In this document: positions 1-9,376 of the stretch, in pieces | Layout: every line of letters starts with the position of its first letter | Position numbering within the stretch: the stretch's first letter is position 1 | Assembly: GCF_017745275.1 (NCBI RefSeq) | Contig: NZ_JAGHZS010000007.1 | Span: 829,216-893,215, forward strand | Length of the DNA stretch: 64,000 bases | Reading direction: 5' to 3' | From: Chitinophaga sp. | GTDB taxonomy: Bacteria > Bacteroidota > Bacteroidia > Chitinophagales > Chitinophagaceae | The notes under the pieces: generated by a model | What the model was told of the DNA's origin: nothing | The model's input: only the letters and a program-made list of their open reading frames with translations | Databases searched by the model: none | Translations under genes and position numbers: made by a program

Positions 1-1780
1 GCTTAATGGTTTGCGGGGTGTTGATAATATATTGCGCCGGTAATACGGTGCTGTTTTCCGCCGGAATGCTGCCATCGGTGGTATAACGGATAGTCATATC
101 CGTTAGTGGCTTCTTCACTTCCAGGATGCCTTTATCAACAAATACATTATCTTCTGTAAACCCATCCAGGTCAGGCAAACGGTAATGTACACCCAGCATA
201 TCCAGGCGTTTGTATTGTTCGTTTAGGCGTTGCAGGTAGTTGTCGTAGTTGTTTTTGTTAGTCCACAGTACCTCTGCCAGGGCGGTCATCCGCGGCATAA
301 ACATGTAATCAGCGCGTTTCTCAGAAGGAATATATTCTGTCCAGATATTAGCCTGGGCGCCCATGATATGTTTGGCTTCTTCGGCAGTCAATCCTTTAGG
401 GATAGGCTGGAAGTGATACACGTTATAGAGGGAGTTGCGGTCCGGAGGACCATCGAAGTACAGTGGATTACCAGGTGTCATGATCACGGAGTTACCGTGC
501 CTGGCGGCATTTACAGGGGCGTCTGGCACCCAGGAACGCCAGTACATCAGTACGGCAGTAGGACTGATCCCTCCTTCCAGGATCTCATCCCAGCCAATGA
601 GGGTTTTACCTTTGGAGTGGAAAAATTTCTCCATGCGTTTCACAAAATAGCTTTGCAGCTCTTCTACAGACTTCAGGTTGTTGGCCTTCATCACTTCCGC
701 ACAGGCCGGAGACGCCGCCCAGCTGGTTTTCTCTACTTCGTCGGCGCCGAGGTGAATATATTTCGACGGGAATAAGGCGGCGATTTCTGTGAACACATCT
801 TCTGCAAATGCAAAGGTCGACTCGTTACATGGACAGATAGGCGTAGAAAAAGTTTTGCCCCATCCTATTTCACCACTGCAGGCCAGGAATGGATATTGAC
901 GGATAGCAGCCATCATGTGACCGGGCATATCTACTTCAGGAATGATTTCGATGTGCCGGGCGGCGGCATAACGAATAATGTCTTTCATTTGTTCCTGTGT
1001 ATAAAAGCCACCATACAAGGTTTTACCATCTTTATGAATGATGTGTGAAGTATCTATCGCCATATCCGGATTGGTAGCTGCCTTTTCCATACAAACAGAA
1101 TCCTGGTTGTTAAACTCGCGCCAGGCGCCTTGTGTGGTCAGCAGTGGATACTTCTTTATTTCAATGCGCCAGCCCTGGTCATCGGTCAGGTGCAGGTGCA
1201 GCTTATTCATTTTATATAAAGCCAGTAAGTCGATGAATTTTTTAAGATAATCCACAGAGAAGAAATGACGTGATACATCGAGGTGCATGCCACGCCACGC
1301 ATACACGGGCTGATCTTTAAGCTGCATGGCTGGCAACTCAATCCTTTTCAGATCCGGTGTGCGGGTGTCTTCTATGGAAGCCGGCATTAATTGCCTCAAT
1401 GTTTGAATGGCCCGGAAAAAACCGGCCGGTGATTTGGCGGTCATCAGTAACTGCGTAGTGCTGATATCGAGTGTATAGTCTTCCTCACCTGTTAATGATG
1501 GATTCTGACGCAGTACAATCGCACCTTTCGACGCTTTGGTGGCGGTAGATAACGGTTTACCCAATGCCTGCGTCAACAGCGCCTCCAGTTGCGCGGTTTC
1601 TATCATAAAAGCCGATGGATGCGCGGGCAATACCAGCTTCGTAGCCGGCGTAATCACAAAAGAGCCGGATTGTGGTACCAGCTGCTGCGGCCAGGGGATA
1701 ATGGGGTAGCGCGCCGACTGCGCGAAAGTAACCTGCAACAACAAACATAAAGCTGCTGCTAACCAACATTGTTTCCTCAT
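1..1780 (-). CDS. Beta-N-acetylhexosaminidase, GH20 (3' end outside window)
   Basis: Secreted glycoside hydrolase predicted to remove terminal beta-linked GlcNAc or GalNAc by substrate-assisted catalysis. The reading frame is open from an ATG at 1780 to the left edge, about 593 residues, so the C-terminus is missing. The N-terminus is a signal peptide (MRKQCWLAAALCLLLQ, then a site near TFAQ), followed by a GH20b-like segment. The catalytic Asp-Glu pair is in the motif HLGADEV at about residues 347-348, and the later motifs GWDEI and MYWR fit the family. The end of the visible part resembles the C-terminal chitobiase-type domain. It is not in an operon with the first Sus locus but its activity could complement the GH29 fucosidase there. 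The assignment to GH20 is secure; the exact substrate is not. Confidence 0.95.
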   Translation of the reverse strand, partial: MRKQCWLAAALCLLLQVTFAQSARYPIIPWPQQLVPQSGSFVITPATKLVLPAHPSAFMIETAQLEALLTQALGKPLSTATKASKGAIVLRQNPSLTGEEDYTLDISTTQLLMTAKSPAGFFRAIQTLRQLMPASIEDTRTPDLKRIELPAMQLKDQPVYAWRGMHLDVSRHFFSVDYLKKFIDLLALYKMNKLHLHLTDDQGWRIEIKKYPLLTTQGAWREFNNQDSVCMEKAATNPDMAIDTSHIIHKDGKTLYGGFYTQEQMKDIIRYAAARHIEIIPEVDMPGHMMAAIRQYPFLACSGEIGWGKTFSTPICPCNESTFAFAEDVFTEIAALFPSKYIHLGADEVEKTSWAASPACAEVMKANNLKSVEELQSYFVKRMEKFFHSKGKTLIGWDEILEGGISPTAVLMYWRSWVPDAPVNAARHGNSVIMTPGNPLYFDGPPDRNSLYNVYHFQPIPKGLTAEEAKHIMGAQANIWTEYIPSEKRADYMFMPRMTALAEVLWTNKNNYDNYLQRLNEQYKRLDMLGVHYRLPDLDGFTEDNVFVDKGILEVKKPLTDMTIRYTTDGSIPAENSTVLPAQYIINTPQTIK

Positions 1781-1811
1781 AATAATCTCATTAAAGCATG
1801 ATTCCAAAGGG

Positions 1812-1819
1812 CAAACGTA
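1812..1819 (-). promoter_or_regulatory. Candidate Bacteroidota -7 box for the GH20 gene
   Basis: Read on the minus strand the sequence is TACGTTTG, an exact match to the Bacteroidota -7 consensus TAnnTTTG, lying 32-39 nt upstream of the GH20 ATG. I see no clear TTTG -33 box at the usual 19-nt spacing, so this is tentative. Confidence 0.35.
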
Positions 1820-1904
1820 ATAAGAATCAACCCGCTAACCTAATGCGATCTTCGCCATTACTGTAGTAAAATTGACGCTGCAGCGGTTGCCATCTCCGGA
1901 TATA

Positions 1905-2510
1905 CTACCTGCTATCTTTATAATCATCAATTTTTAACAGGGAGAAAAAAGTTTCTTCCGGTAACTCTTTAACCTCTCCTGGCTGCAGATCCCCCAACAA
2001 CAAGTCTTCTATAGATACGCGAATCAGGCGCTGGCAGCGGTGCTTCACGGCGCCCACCATTTTCCGGACCTGGTGAAACTTCCCTTCTGTGAGGGTGATC
2101 AGCAACCAGGTATGCGGTGCGCTAACGGGTAATTCGTTGGGGTGGTCAAATAAACCGGCAGGGCGCTCTACGATTTCTATCCGGCAGGGCGTGGTCACAT
2201 AATTCAAGGCCCCGGTGATCGGTATAGGCACGCCTTCCCTGAGTTGCTGTAAGGTAGCCGTGCTCATAACTCCCTTCACCTTGACCAGGTACGTACGCTC
2301 ATGCGGTGTTGTCCCCTGGAACAACAGCCGCGTTACTTTTTTATTGGTGGTGAGTATTAATAATCCTTCCGAATCATTATCCAGCCGCCCGATGGCATGG
2401 GTCCCTTCCGGGAAATCAAAGTCCAGCTCTCCTAATAATCTTACATCGTGCGAGCTGACAAACTGCGACACCATGTTGAACGGCTTATTGATGATAAAGT
2501 ATCGATCCAA
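1905..2510 (-). CDS. rluE: 23S rRNA pseudouridine synthase, RsuA/RluE family
   Basis: Predicted to isomerise a uridine of large-subunit rRNA to pseudouridine. The 201-residue protein has the family catalytic motif GRLDNDSEGLL at residues 41-51, with the nucleophilic Asp at 44. The later KFHQVRKMVGAVKHR segment matches the conserved RNA-binding and active-site region of the RsuA/RluB/E/F group. There is no N-terminal S4 domain, which fits RluE better than RluB, RluF or RsuA. It is transcribed in the same direction as the GH20 gene but separated by about 125 bp, so co-transcription is uncertain. Housekeeping function; the family is secure and the exact target uridine is inferred. Confidence 0.88.
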   Translation of the reverse strand: MDRYFIINKPFNMVSQFVSSHDVRLLGELDFDFPEGTHAIGRLDNDSEGLLILTTNKKVTRLLFQGTTPHERTYLVKVKGVMSTATLQQLREGVPIPITGALNYVTTPCRIEIVERPAGLFDHPNELPVSAPHTWLLITLTEGKFHQVRKMVGAVKHRCQRLIRVSIEDLLLGDLQPGEVKELPEETFFSLLKIDDYKDSR

Positions 2511-2544
2511 AACAAAAAAAATAAAATCAGTATAATAAAACCGC

Positions 2545-3693
2545 TTAGATCAGCAGGATATCGATCCGGTGCGCCTGTACCAGTTGTTGCTGTGCTGACC
2601 AGGAAAACACGGTAAAGTAGCCATCCTGTGAAGCCACCAGTGCATGCGAATCGCGCTGATCATGCACAAACTGTGCAGCAGAGAGATGCCGTGTACCACC
2701 AATGGCAGAAGGATGAATCAAGGTAGGTACACCTCCTTCTATGGGCTCTGCCAGCAATACTTTGTCTACCGGCGCCGCGTCCCGGGCGCGGGTGATTTTA
2801 GCCCCAAATGCCAGCAGCTCCTGTTGGTCATTTACAATGGTAGCGCCATCTACCGCCGTTAGACCGGTGATATTTTCTACTTCCCTGCGCAGTGCATTCT
2901 GCCAGAAAATTTCTGTTACGCTTTTACCATCATACCGCAATAGATCAGCTACACCCGAAAATGCCGGGCTGATAGGATATTGCAGCGGGTGTATAATAGA
3001 TTCCCGCCACGCGTCACTGTCGGAAGGCGTCACCAGCAGGATGCCACCACGCTTATGCGCGCGCATGGATACGGCAATTTGTATCAATACATTCACACCA
3101 TTATTCCATAAACAGGAAGGCGTAAGTCCCAGCAGGGATTTCAGGATATCCGGGCTATCAGGCAGCAGGCCACTGTCTTCATTCACTACCTTTATCTGGT
3201 CGCCACGCAATACGGCTACGTTGGTAAATTTCCCCAAACCTGCAGCACGGCGGTGTTTCACTACCAGCAGTCCTGGCTCGGATACGTCCAGCACAAAACA
3301 AAGATTCGGTAATTTTATAGTGGTGCCCCATACATATAGCTCCTCTCCTTCGGCCCATACGCCTACGTGTATACCCGGACGTTCAACGCCAGGTCCCAGC
3401 TTGGTCAGCAACTGCGGCGTTAACAGCAACGGCCGCTCAAACAGCAGCGGCTTGCCAGCCTGTGACGGAGGTAAAAATGCCAGGGATATACGAATGGGAT
3501 TGCCTTCTTCCTTACGTAAGCTGGACCAGAAAGCTACGTCAATCATCTTCTCTACCTGCTTCGCAGCAGGTACCACGGCCAGGTCATCTTCTCCATTTTC
3601 TTTCGCCAAACAAAGATGCTTCCTGAAATGGGCTTCTATTGTTCCGGCTACCTTGGCAGCTGCCTGGTAGGTTGCTTCATTAACTATTTCCAT
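2545..3693 (-). CDS. DACNV-type diadenylate cyclase-like protein
   Basis: A 382-residue protein without signal peptide or membrane segments. The C-terminal third carries two landmarks of the DisA/CdaA diadenylate cyclase fold: DGA at residues 282-284 followed by a predicted strand, and GTRH at 333-336 followed by an alpha-helix and a strand of the LVASQDG type. The rest resembles the family described as probable sensor domain DACNV. In true DAC enzymes DGA and GTRH bind ATP and metal, so retention of both suggests nucleotide binding and possibly c-di-AMP synthesis or sensing. Whether it is catalytic cannot be told from sequence. It lies 34 bp upstream of rluE on the same strand and divergent from the ECF sigma factor, with a heptamer-armed palindrome in between. 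Confidence 0.7.
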   Translation of the reverse strand: MEIVNEATYQAAAKVAGTIEAHFRKHLCLAKENGEDDLAVVPAAKQVEKMIDVAFWSSLRKEEGNPIRISLAFLPPSQAGKPLLFERPLLLTPQLLTKLGPGVERPGIHVGVWAEGEELYVWGTTIKLPNLCFVLDVSEPGLLVVKHRRAAGLGKFTNVAVLRGDQIKVVNEDSGLLPDSPDILKSLLGLTPSCLWNNGVNVLIQIAVSMRAHKRGGILLVTPSDSDAWRESIIHPLQYPISPAFSGVADLLRYDGKSVTEIFWQNALRREVENITGLTAVDGATIVNDQQELLAFGAKITRARDAAPVDKVLLAEPIEGGVPTLIHPSAIGGTRHLSAAQFVHDQRDSHALVASQDGYFTVFSWSAQQQLVQAHRIDILLI

Positions 3694-3733
3694 AATGCCT
3701 GATTCTCTTTTGGGTCCGGATTAAATTGCTAAA

Positions 3734-3835
3734 TTAAGCTTTTAGCGGTTAGCTTTTAGCAAATGCAGGGGAGAGGGTGTTTTGTCGATCTTCGCTGCAT
3801 TTGCTAAACGCTAAACGCTAACTGCTAAAAGCTAA
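3734..3835. repeat. Heptamer-armed palindrome, TTAGC type (copy 1)
   Basis: An imperfect palindrome of about 100 nt between divergent genes. The left arm contains TTTTAGC, GGTTAGC and TTTTAGC in tandem and then AAATGCAG. The right arm, read on the other strand, contains TTTTAGC, AGTTAGC, GTTTAGC, GTTTAGC and then AAATGCAGCGAAG. The arms thus hold different numbers of a degenerate 7-bp unit NNTTAGC around a shared core. The same core and heptamers recur at 15031-15110. Confidence 0.85.
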
Positions 3836-3912
3836 AATACTATTACTCCCGGAGAATTTAAGGCTAACAAGCAATTTGATAATATAGTAATTTGCTTTTG
3901 CTGTAACCACGT

Positions 3913-4497
3913 ATGGAAATCAATACCTATAATGAAAGGGAGTTATTATTAAGTCTGGCAGCAGGCAATGATGATGCCTTTGCAGCCGTGTTCCACCACT
4001 ATCGCCATCGTATATACGCTATTGCCTTTCGTTTGCTGGGGACCTCCTCACAGGCAGAAGACACCGTACAGGATGTTTTCCTGAAGATGTGGCTGAAGCG
4101 GCAGGAGCTGCATGAAATCAGTCATTTTAAAGCATACCTTTTTACGGTTACCCGCAATCATATTTTCACCTCTCTTAAATTACTGGCCCGCGAGCAAATG
4201 ATGGAATCAGAACTATCTGCCACCATGGTGCATAATATCCGGGAAGCTGCCATTATTCAGAAAGAATATGAACAGATTCTGCGGAATGCCATCGCGCAAT
4301 TACCCCCGCAACAGGAACTGATATATAAATTAAGTAAAGAAGAAGGCCTGAAGAGAAATGAAATTGCGGACCGCCTCCAATTATCCCCGGAAACGATCAA
4401 AGTCCACCTGGCTAACGCGATGCGCTCTATCCGCGCCTTCTGCCTGGCACGTATGGACCTCAATACCTTCCTCGTTTTACTGTGTCTTTTTTGCTAA
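3913..4497 (+). CDS. ECF RNA polymerase sigma factor (FecI-like)
   Basis: A 194-residue extracytoplasmic-function sigma factor. Region 2 is seen at about residues 20-90, with EDTVQDVFLKMW as the conserved core-binding and -10 recognition helix. Region 4 is at about 130-180, with LPPQQELIYKLSKEEGLK and a helix-turn-helix around NEIADRLQLSPETIKVHL. It stands 84 bp upstream of a FecR anti-sigma gene and then SusC/SusD, the standard arrangement by which Bacteroidota induce a glycan locus when the SusC STN domain signals through FecR. Expected regulon: the locus from 5893 to 15030. The start ATG follows an AT-rich stretch without a clear Shine-Dalgarno sequence, as is common in this phylum. Confidence 0.93.
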   Translation: MEINTYNERELLLSLAAGNDDAFAAVFHHYRHRIYAIAFRLLGTSSQAEDTVQDVFLKMWLKRQELHEISHFKAYLFTVTRNHIFTSLKLLAREQMMESELSATMVHNIREAAIIQKEYEQILRNAIAQLPPQQELIYKLSKEEGLKRNEIADRLQLSPETIKVHLANAMRSIRAFCLARMDLNTFLVLLCLFC

Positions 4498-4581
4498 ATC
4501 GAATTTTTTTTGGACGGCACTAACCCATCCTTCTTTTTTTATAGTCTCCTTTATTAGCCACGTTGATTTAAATCGCTATAC

Positions 4582-5733
4582 ATGACAGTATCCCGTTTCA
4601 GATACTTGTTCAGTCGCTATGCTTCCGGACAATGTACACCGGAAGAACAACAGGAGTTCATGCTCCTGGTAGAACAGGCAGAACATGATGAAGAACTCAA
4701 GCAACTGCTGGACAACCTCCTGTTAGGAGATGATGACCTGGGTACCATGCCCGATGATGTTGCCGCTAACATGCTGCAACAAATCATGCAAACCCAACCC
4801 ACTGTAACACGGGCGCGGGTAATGCCGGTCTGGAAGCGGGCTGCTATAGCGGCCGGTATCCTCGGAGCGATAAGTATTGCCGGCTATAAACTGTATAACA
4901 AAAGCAGTGCAGATCATATGCCTATGGCCAGCAGCCACCCGGCACCCGCAAAAAATCAACATGCCAGGCTGGTATTGGGAGATAACTCTGTGATTGACCT
5001 GGAAAAAGACGATACCAGCACCCTGGCAGTACAAACAGGCGTATCCATAAACAGGCAAGGCAACCTGCTTTCCTATAACAGTACTCATTCCATCCATCCC
5101 ACTGTCAACACCATTTATACCAACAAAGGCGGTACCTACCAGGTGATCCTGCCTGATGGCACGAAAGCCTGGCTTAACGCCGCTTCATCCATTCGTTTCC
5201 CCACTGCTTTTACAGACAGTACCCGCGAAGTAACCATACAAGGGGAAGTTTATTTTGAAATAGCTGCACAAGCCAACCAACCATTTATTGTAAAAACCAA
5301 CACAATGAAAATCGCTGTACTCGGTACCCACTTTAATGTGATGGCCTACGAAGAAGAAAATAATATCTGTACTTCCCTGTTGGAAGGCGCCGTAAACATT
5401 TTAAGCGGAACCTCGGTAAAACGCCTGCTGCCAGGACAACAGGCGCTCGTAAACAGGGAACATGCCGGGATCAGCATCAGCAATGCCGATGTAAACAATG
5501 CCATCGCCTGGAAAGAAGGCCGGTTTGAATTCAATGGCAACATCCAGGCAATTATGCGGGAACTGGCACGCTGGTACGATATCCAGGTGGTCTACGAAGG
5601 ATCAGTCACCGATAGAGCATTTGCCGCTTCTTTTTCCCGGCAGGAAGGATTACCTGAAATACTGCAACAATTAGAATTAACTGGATCCATACATTTTAAC
5701 ATCGCCGGCAACACCGTAACTGTCGGCCCCTAA
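4582..5733 (+). CDS. FecR-family anti-sigma factor with DUF4974
   Basis: A 383-residue inner-membrane regulator. The cytoplasmic N-terminal segment (about residues 1-85) should hold the sigma factor. One transmembrane helix lies at about 89-106 (AAIAAGILGAISIAGYKL). The periplasmic FecR domain covers about 170-275, with the typical LPDGTKAWLNAASSIRFP and TIQGEVYFEIA motifs, and the DUF4974 domain is C-terminal (about 310-383), where it meets the STN domain of the cognate SusC. It is preceded by the sigma factor and followed by SusC on the same strand. Nothing looks disrupted. Confidence 0.93.
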   Translation: MTVSRFRYLFSRYASGQCTPEEQQEFMLLVEQAEHDEELKQLLDNLLLGDDDLGTMPDDVAANMLQQIMQTQPTVTRARVMPVWKRAAIAAGILGAISIAGYKLYNKSSADHMPMASSHPAPAKNQHARLVLGDNSVIDLEKDDTSTLAVQTGVSINRQGNLLSYNSTHSIHPTVNTIYTNKGGTYQVILPDGTKAWLNAASSIRFPTAFTDSTREVTIQGEVYFEIAAQANQPFIVKTNTMKIAVLGTHFNVMAYEEENNICTSLLEGAVNILSGTSVKRLLPGQQALVNREHAGISISNADVNNAIAWKEGRFEFNGNIQAIMRELARWYDIQVVYEGSVTDRAFAASFSRQEGLPEILQQLELTGSIHFNIAGNTVTVGP

Positions 5734-5892
5734 AAAAAACACCTACAATCGATCGTTATGATATTCAACCAAAGTCAACGCTAGCTTAGTATTTGGAACT
5801 ACATCCGGGCATGTGAACTAAACAGACGACAAGTGCGTCCTGCCATTGCTATGGCTTCACCTCCCGGCATCCATTCACCTTATCAAACATTC

Positions 5893-8800
5893 ATGATGCA
5901 TTTTTTACTTACACCCCGTCCGCTAAAACGGCGGGTGCTATCAAACCAAAAACTAATTCGCCGTATGAAATTCCTATTTGTATTGCTACTCACAGTAGTA
6001 TTGCAGGCTAACGCCAACGGCTACGCGCAGGCAGTTACCCTCCACGTTAAAGCAGCGCCGCTAACAGAGGTATTCAAATCTATCCGGCAACAAACCGGCT
6101 ATGTATTCGTGTTCGACCTGCAGGTTATGGAACATGCCCAGCCCGTTAATTGCTCCATGGATGGCGCTCCTCTCGAACGCGTACTGGAAGACATCTTCAG
6201 GGATCAGCCCCTGGAGTATGCCATCGTTAAAAAAACAATTATCATCAAAAAGAAGCCCGTTGCACCCGCGGCCACAACCCCGGCGGTAGTCCGCGTTAAA
6301 ATAAAAGGCCAGGTAACGGAGAGCAACGGCAACCCCGTAGTAGGTGTTACCGTTGTCAACAAAACCCGCCACGCCAACGCACTCACAGACGACCTCGGAA
6401 TTTTCACCATTGAAGCCAACTTCGGCGATAGCCTCCTCTTTACCATGGTGGGTATGCAGCCACAAACGGTAGCGGTAAAAAATGATAAGCTGCTGAAAAT
6501 AGTGATGCAGCCCAAGGTATCAGATGTAGGTGAAGTAGTGGTGGTTGCCTATGGTACACAAAAGAAAGCCAGTATGGTGAGCGCAGTGACCAGCATCAAC
6601 CCTAAAGAACTGAAAGGCCCTACCAGCAACCTTACCACCATGCTCGCCGGCCGGCTGGCAGGCGTGATCTCCTACCAACGCAGTGGTGAACCGGGAAGAG
6701 ACAATGCCAGCTTTTTCATCAGGGGCATTACCACTTTTGGTACCGGTAAAGTAGATCCGCTGATCCTGATTGATGGTATGGAATCCAGCACCAATGACCT
6801 GGCCCGTTTACAACCGGATGATATTGCTGGTTTTTCTATTTTGAAAGATGCTACCGCCTCCTCCCTGTACGGCGCCAGGGGCGCTAACGGCGTGGTATTG
6901 GTCACTACCAAATCAGGCGTGGAAGCAAAAACAGCTTTCAATGTACGCTTTGAAAATTCGCTGTCCAGCAATACCCGCAACTTTAAATTTGCAGACAACA
7001 TCACTTATATGAACCTGGCCAACGAAGCGGTACTCACGCGGAACCCGCTACGGGATGTCCAGTATTCACAAAGCAAAATAGATCATACGGCAGCCGGCGA
7101 TGACCCACTGCTATATCCCAACAACAATTGGATAAAGCTGCTCATCAAAGACTACACGAACAACCAACGCACCAACTTTAACCTGAAAGGCGGAGGAAAA
7201 GTAGCCCAGTTCTATGTTGCAGGTACTTATAATGTAGACAACGGTATATTGAACATAGATAAGAAAAACAACTTTAACTCCAACATCAAACTAAAAAATT
7301 ACTCGCTCCGTTCCAACGTTAATATAAACCTGACTCCTACTACCACCGCCATTGTACGTACCTACGGCCAGTTCGACGATTACAATGGTCCTGTGGGCGG
7401 CGGCGGTTCCCTGTTTTCGCAAACCATCTGGGCTAACCCGGTCATGTTCCCTGCCGTATATCCGGCCAGTTACGCACCGGAATTGAAACATCCATTGTTT
7501 GGTAATGCCGTAAAACCCGGATTCCCCAGCCTGCCTGGCGGTGGCGGCAACCTCTATAATAATCCTTATGCCAACTCCGTTTCTGGCTACTCGCAGTACA
7601 ATACCTCCACGCTGCTGGTACAGGCAGAATTAAAACAGGATTTTAAATTTCTGCTGCCGGGATTGAGCGCCAGGATGATGGCTTACACAGAGCGTTACTC
7701 TTATTTTGATCTAAGCCGCCAATACAGCCCCTATTTCTATACGATGAAATATGGTATGTACGATAAAACACCTCAGCTGACGTCGCTCAACACCAACGGT
7801 ACAGAGTACCTCAGTTATAATCCAGGCGGCAAGTTTATGATGACAACCACTTACATGGAAACCGCGGTGAACTATAACCAGGAGTTTAATAAAGTACACA
7901 GCGTTTCCGGTATGCTCATCGGCTTATTCCGTAACTACCTCACCGCAAATGCCGGCTCACTGCAGTCGTCGCTGCCCCACCGTAACCAGGGCGTTTCCGG
8001 AAGGTTCACTTATGGCTACGATAACCGCTACCTGGCAGAATTTAACTTCGGCTACAATGGCTCCGAAAGATTTGCCAGCAATCACCGCTTCGGATTTTTC
8101 CCTTCCGCAGGTATCGCATGGAATGTGCAGGAAGAAAAATTCTTTGAGCCCTTGAAACACCATGTCGACAAACTGAAGCTCAGGGCCACTTACGGCATCG
8201 TAGGTAATGACCAGATCGGCAATGACAACGATCGCTTCTTCTACCTCTCTGAAGTAAATATGAATGACGGCAGCAAAGGCGGCAACTTCGGAGAAAGAGG
8301 AGAATACACCCGCAATGGCATTTCCGTAAGCCGTTATGAAAACCGCGAAATTACCTGGGAAAAATCCTATAAAACCAACCTCGGTCTTGAGTTAGGTTTG
8401 TTCAATGCCCTGAATGTGCAACTGGACGTTTACCAGGAACACCGTAAAAATATCCTGATGACCCGTAGCACCATCCCCAGCACCATGGGATTGAGTGCGG
8501 CAACCCAGGCGAACGTAGGTGAAGCTTCCGGTAAAGGCGTGGATATCGCCATGGACTATACGAAGAGTTTTAGCAACAATGCATTCGTTCAATTCCGTGG
8601 TAACTTCACTTACGCTACCAGCAAACTGCTGGTCAACGAAGAACCGACCTATCCCGAAGCTTACCGCTCACATGTTGGACAATCACTTTCCCAGAACTAT
8701 GGCTATATCGCAGAACGTTTGTTTGTAGATGACCAGGAAGTTGCTAACTCCGCTTATCAGAACTGGGGACAGGTGGTAATGGGTGGTGATATAAAATACC

Positions 8801-9354
8801 ATGATGTAAACGGAGATGGTCAGATCAACAGCGCCGACATGGTGCCCATAGGATTACCCACCACACCGGAAATTACGTATGGATTCGGATTTTCTTTTGG
8901 CTACAAACAGGTAGACCTTAGCTTCTTCTTCCAGGGCTCTGCCAGGTCTTCATTCTGGATAGATTCCTATAGCACCTCCCCGTTTGTATTGAATGGCGGC
9001 GGCCAACATGGGCTGTTACAGGCTATTGCAGATGATCACTGGAGTGAAAGCAACAGGAACCTCTATGCTTTCTGGCCACGTCTCAGCGATTATTTCGTGG
9101 CAAATAACGTTCAGACTTCTACCTGGTGGATGCGTAGTGGTAACTTCCTGCGGTTGAAATCACTGGAGATGGGATACACGTTCCCTAAACATTTGCTGGA
9201 ACGTGTACACATCAGTACCGCGCGCATTTATGCCAACGCCTCCAACCTGTTTGTACTGAGCAAATTTAAAACCTGGGATCCTGAAATGGGTGGCAACGGC
9301 CTTGGATATCCTGTGCAACGTGTAGTAAACCTGGGCATTAACCTGGGACTTTGA
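5893..9354 (+). CDS. SusC/RagA TonB-linked outer-membrane protein (locus 1)
   Basis: Outer-membrane channel that imports oligosaccharides with its SusD partner, powered by TonB. In order: signal peptide around MKFLFVLLLTVVLQANANGYAQA, an STN signalling domain (about residues 45-105 of this start), a CarboxypepD_reg-like beta-sandwich (about 130-210), a plug with the SusC signature VVVVAYGTQKK, and a long beta-barrel ending in the typical hydrophobic strand NLGINLGL. Start is uncertain: GTG at 5833, ATG at 5851, 5893 or 5896, and ATG at 5965 are in frame. I chose the ATG pair at 5893 because a short basic extension before the signal peptide is common in Chitinophaga SusC proteins. STN presence fits control by the upstream FecR/sigma pair. 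Confidence 0.95.
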   Translation: MMHFLLTPRPLKRRVLSNQKLIRRMKFLFVLLLTVVLQANANGYAQAVTLHVKAAPLTEVFKSIRQQTGYVFVFDLQVMEHAQPVNCSMDGAPLERVLEDIFRDQPLEYAIVKKTIIIKKKPVAPAATTPAVVRVKIKGQVTESNGNPVVGVTVVNKTRHANALTDDLGIFTIEANFGDSLLFTMVGMQPQTVAVKNDKLLKIVMQPKVSDVGEVVVVAYGTQKKASMVSAVTSINPKELKGPTSNLTTMLAGRLAGVISYQRSGEPGRDNASFFIRGITTFGTGKVDPLILIDGMESSTNDLARLQPDDIAGFSILKDATASSLYGARGANGVVLVTTKSGVEAKTAFNVRFENSLSSNTRNFKFADNITYMNLANEAVLTRNPLRDVQYSQSKIDHTAAGDDPLLYPNNNWIKLLIKDYTNNQRTNFNLKGGGKVAQFYVAGTYNVDNGILNIDKKNNFNSNIKLKNYSLRSNVNINLTPTTTAIVRTYGQFDDYNGPVGGGGSLFSQTIWANPVMFPAVYPASYAPELKHPLFGNAVKPGFPSLPGGGGNLYNNPYANSVSGYSQYNTSTLLVQAELKQDFKFLLPGLSARMMAYTERYSYFDLSRQYSPYFYTMKYGMYDKTPQLTSLNTNGTEYLSYNPGGKFMMTTTYMETAVNYNQEFNKVHSVSGMLIGLFRNYLTANAGSLQSSLPHRNQGVSGRFTYGYDNRYLAEFNFGYNGSERFASNHRFGFFPSAGIAWNVQEEKFFEPLKHHVDKLKLRATYGIVGNDQIGNDNDRFFYLSEVNMNDGSKGGNFGERGEYTRNGISVSRYENREITWEKSYKTNLGLELGLFNALNVQLDVYQEHRKNILMTRSTIPSTMGLSAATQANVGEASGKGVDIAMDYTKSFSNNAFVQFRGNFTYATSKLLVNEEPTYPEAYRSHVGQSLSQNYGYIAERLFVDDQEVANSAYQNWGQVVMGGDIKYHDVNGDGQINSADMVPIGLPTTPEITYGFGFSFGYKQVDLSFFFQGSARSSFWIDSYSTSPFVLNGGGQHGLLQAIADDHWSESNRNLYAFWPRLSDYFVANNVQTSTWWMRSGNFLRLKSLEMGYTFPKHLLERVHISTARIYANASNLFVLSKFKTWDPEMGGNGLGYPVQRVVNLGINLGL

Positions 9355-9376
9355 TTCATCGTTTAATTGCGCAAAA

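Noticed and set aside
2741..3670. A 309-residue frame on the plus strand opposite the DACNV gene
   Set aside because: Composition is low-complexity in Ser, Pro, Thr and Arg with no domain; it is the antisense shadow of a well-supported gene.
3734..3835. Possible CRISPR-like tandem repeats
   Set aside because: The units are only 7 bp, in direct tandem without spacers, and no cas genes are present.
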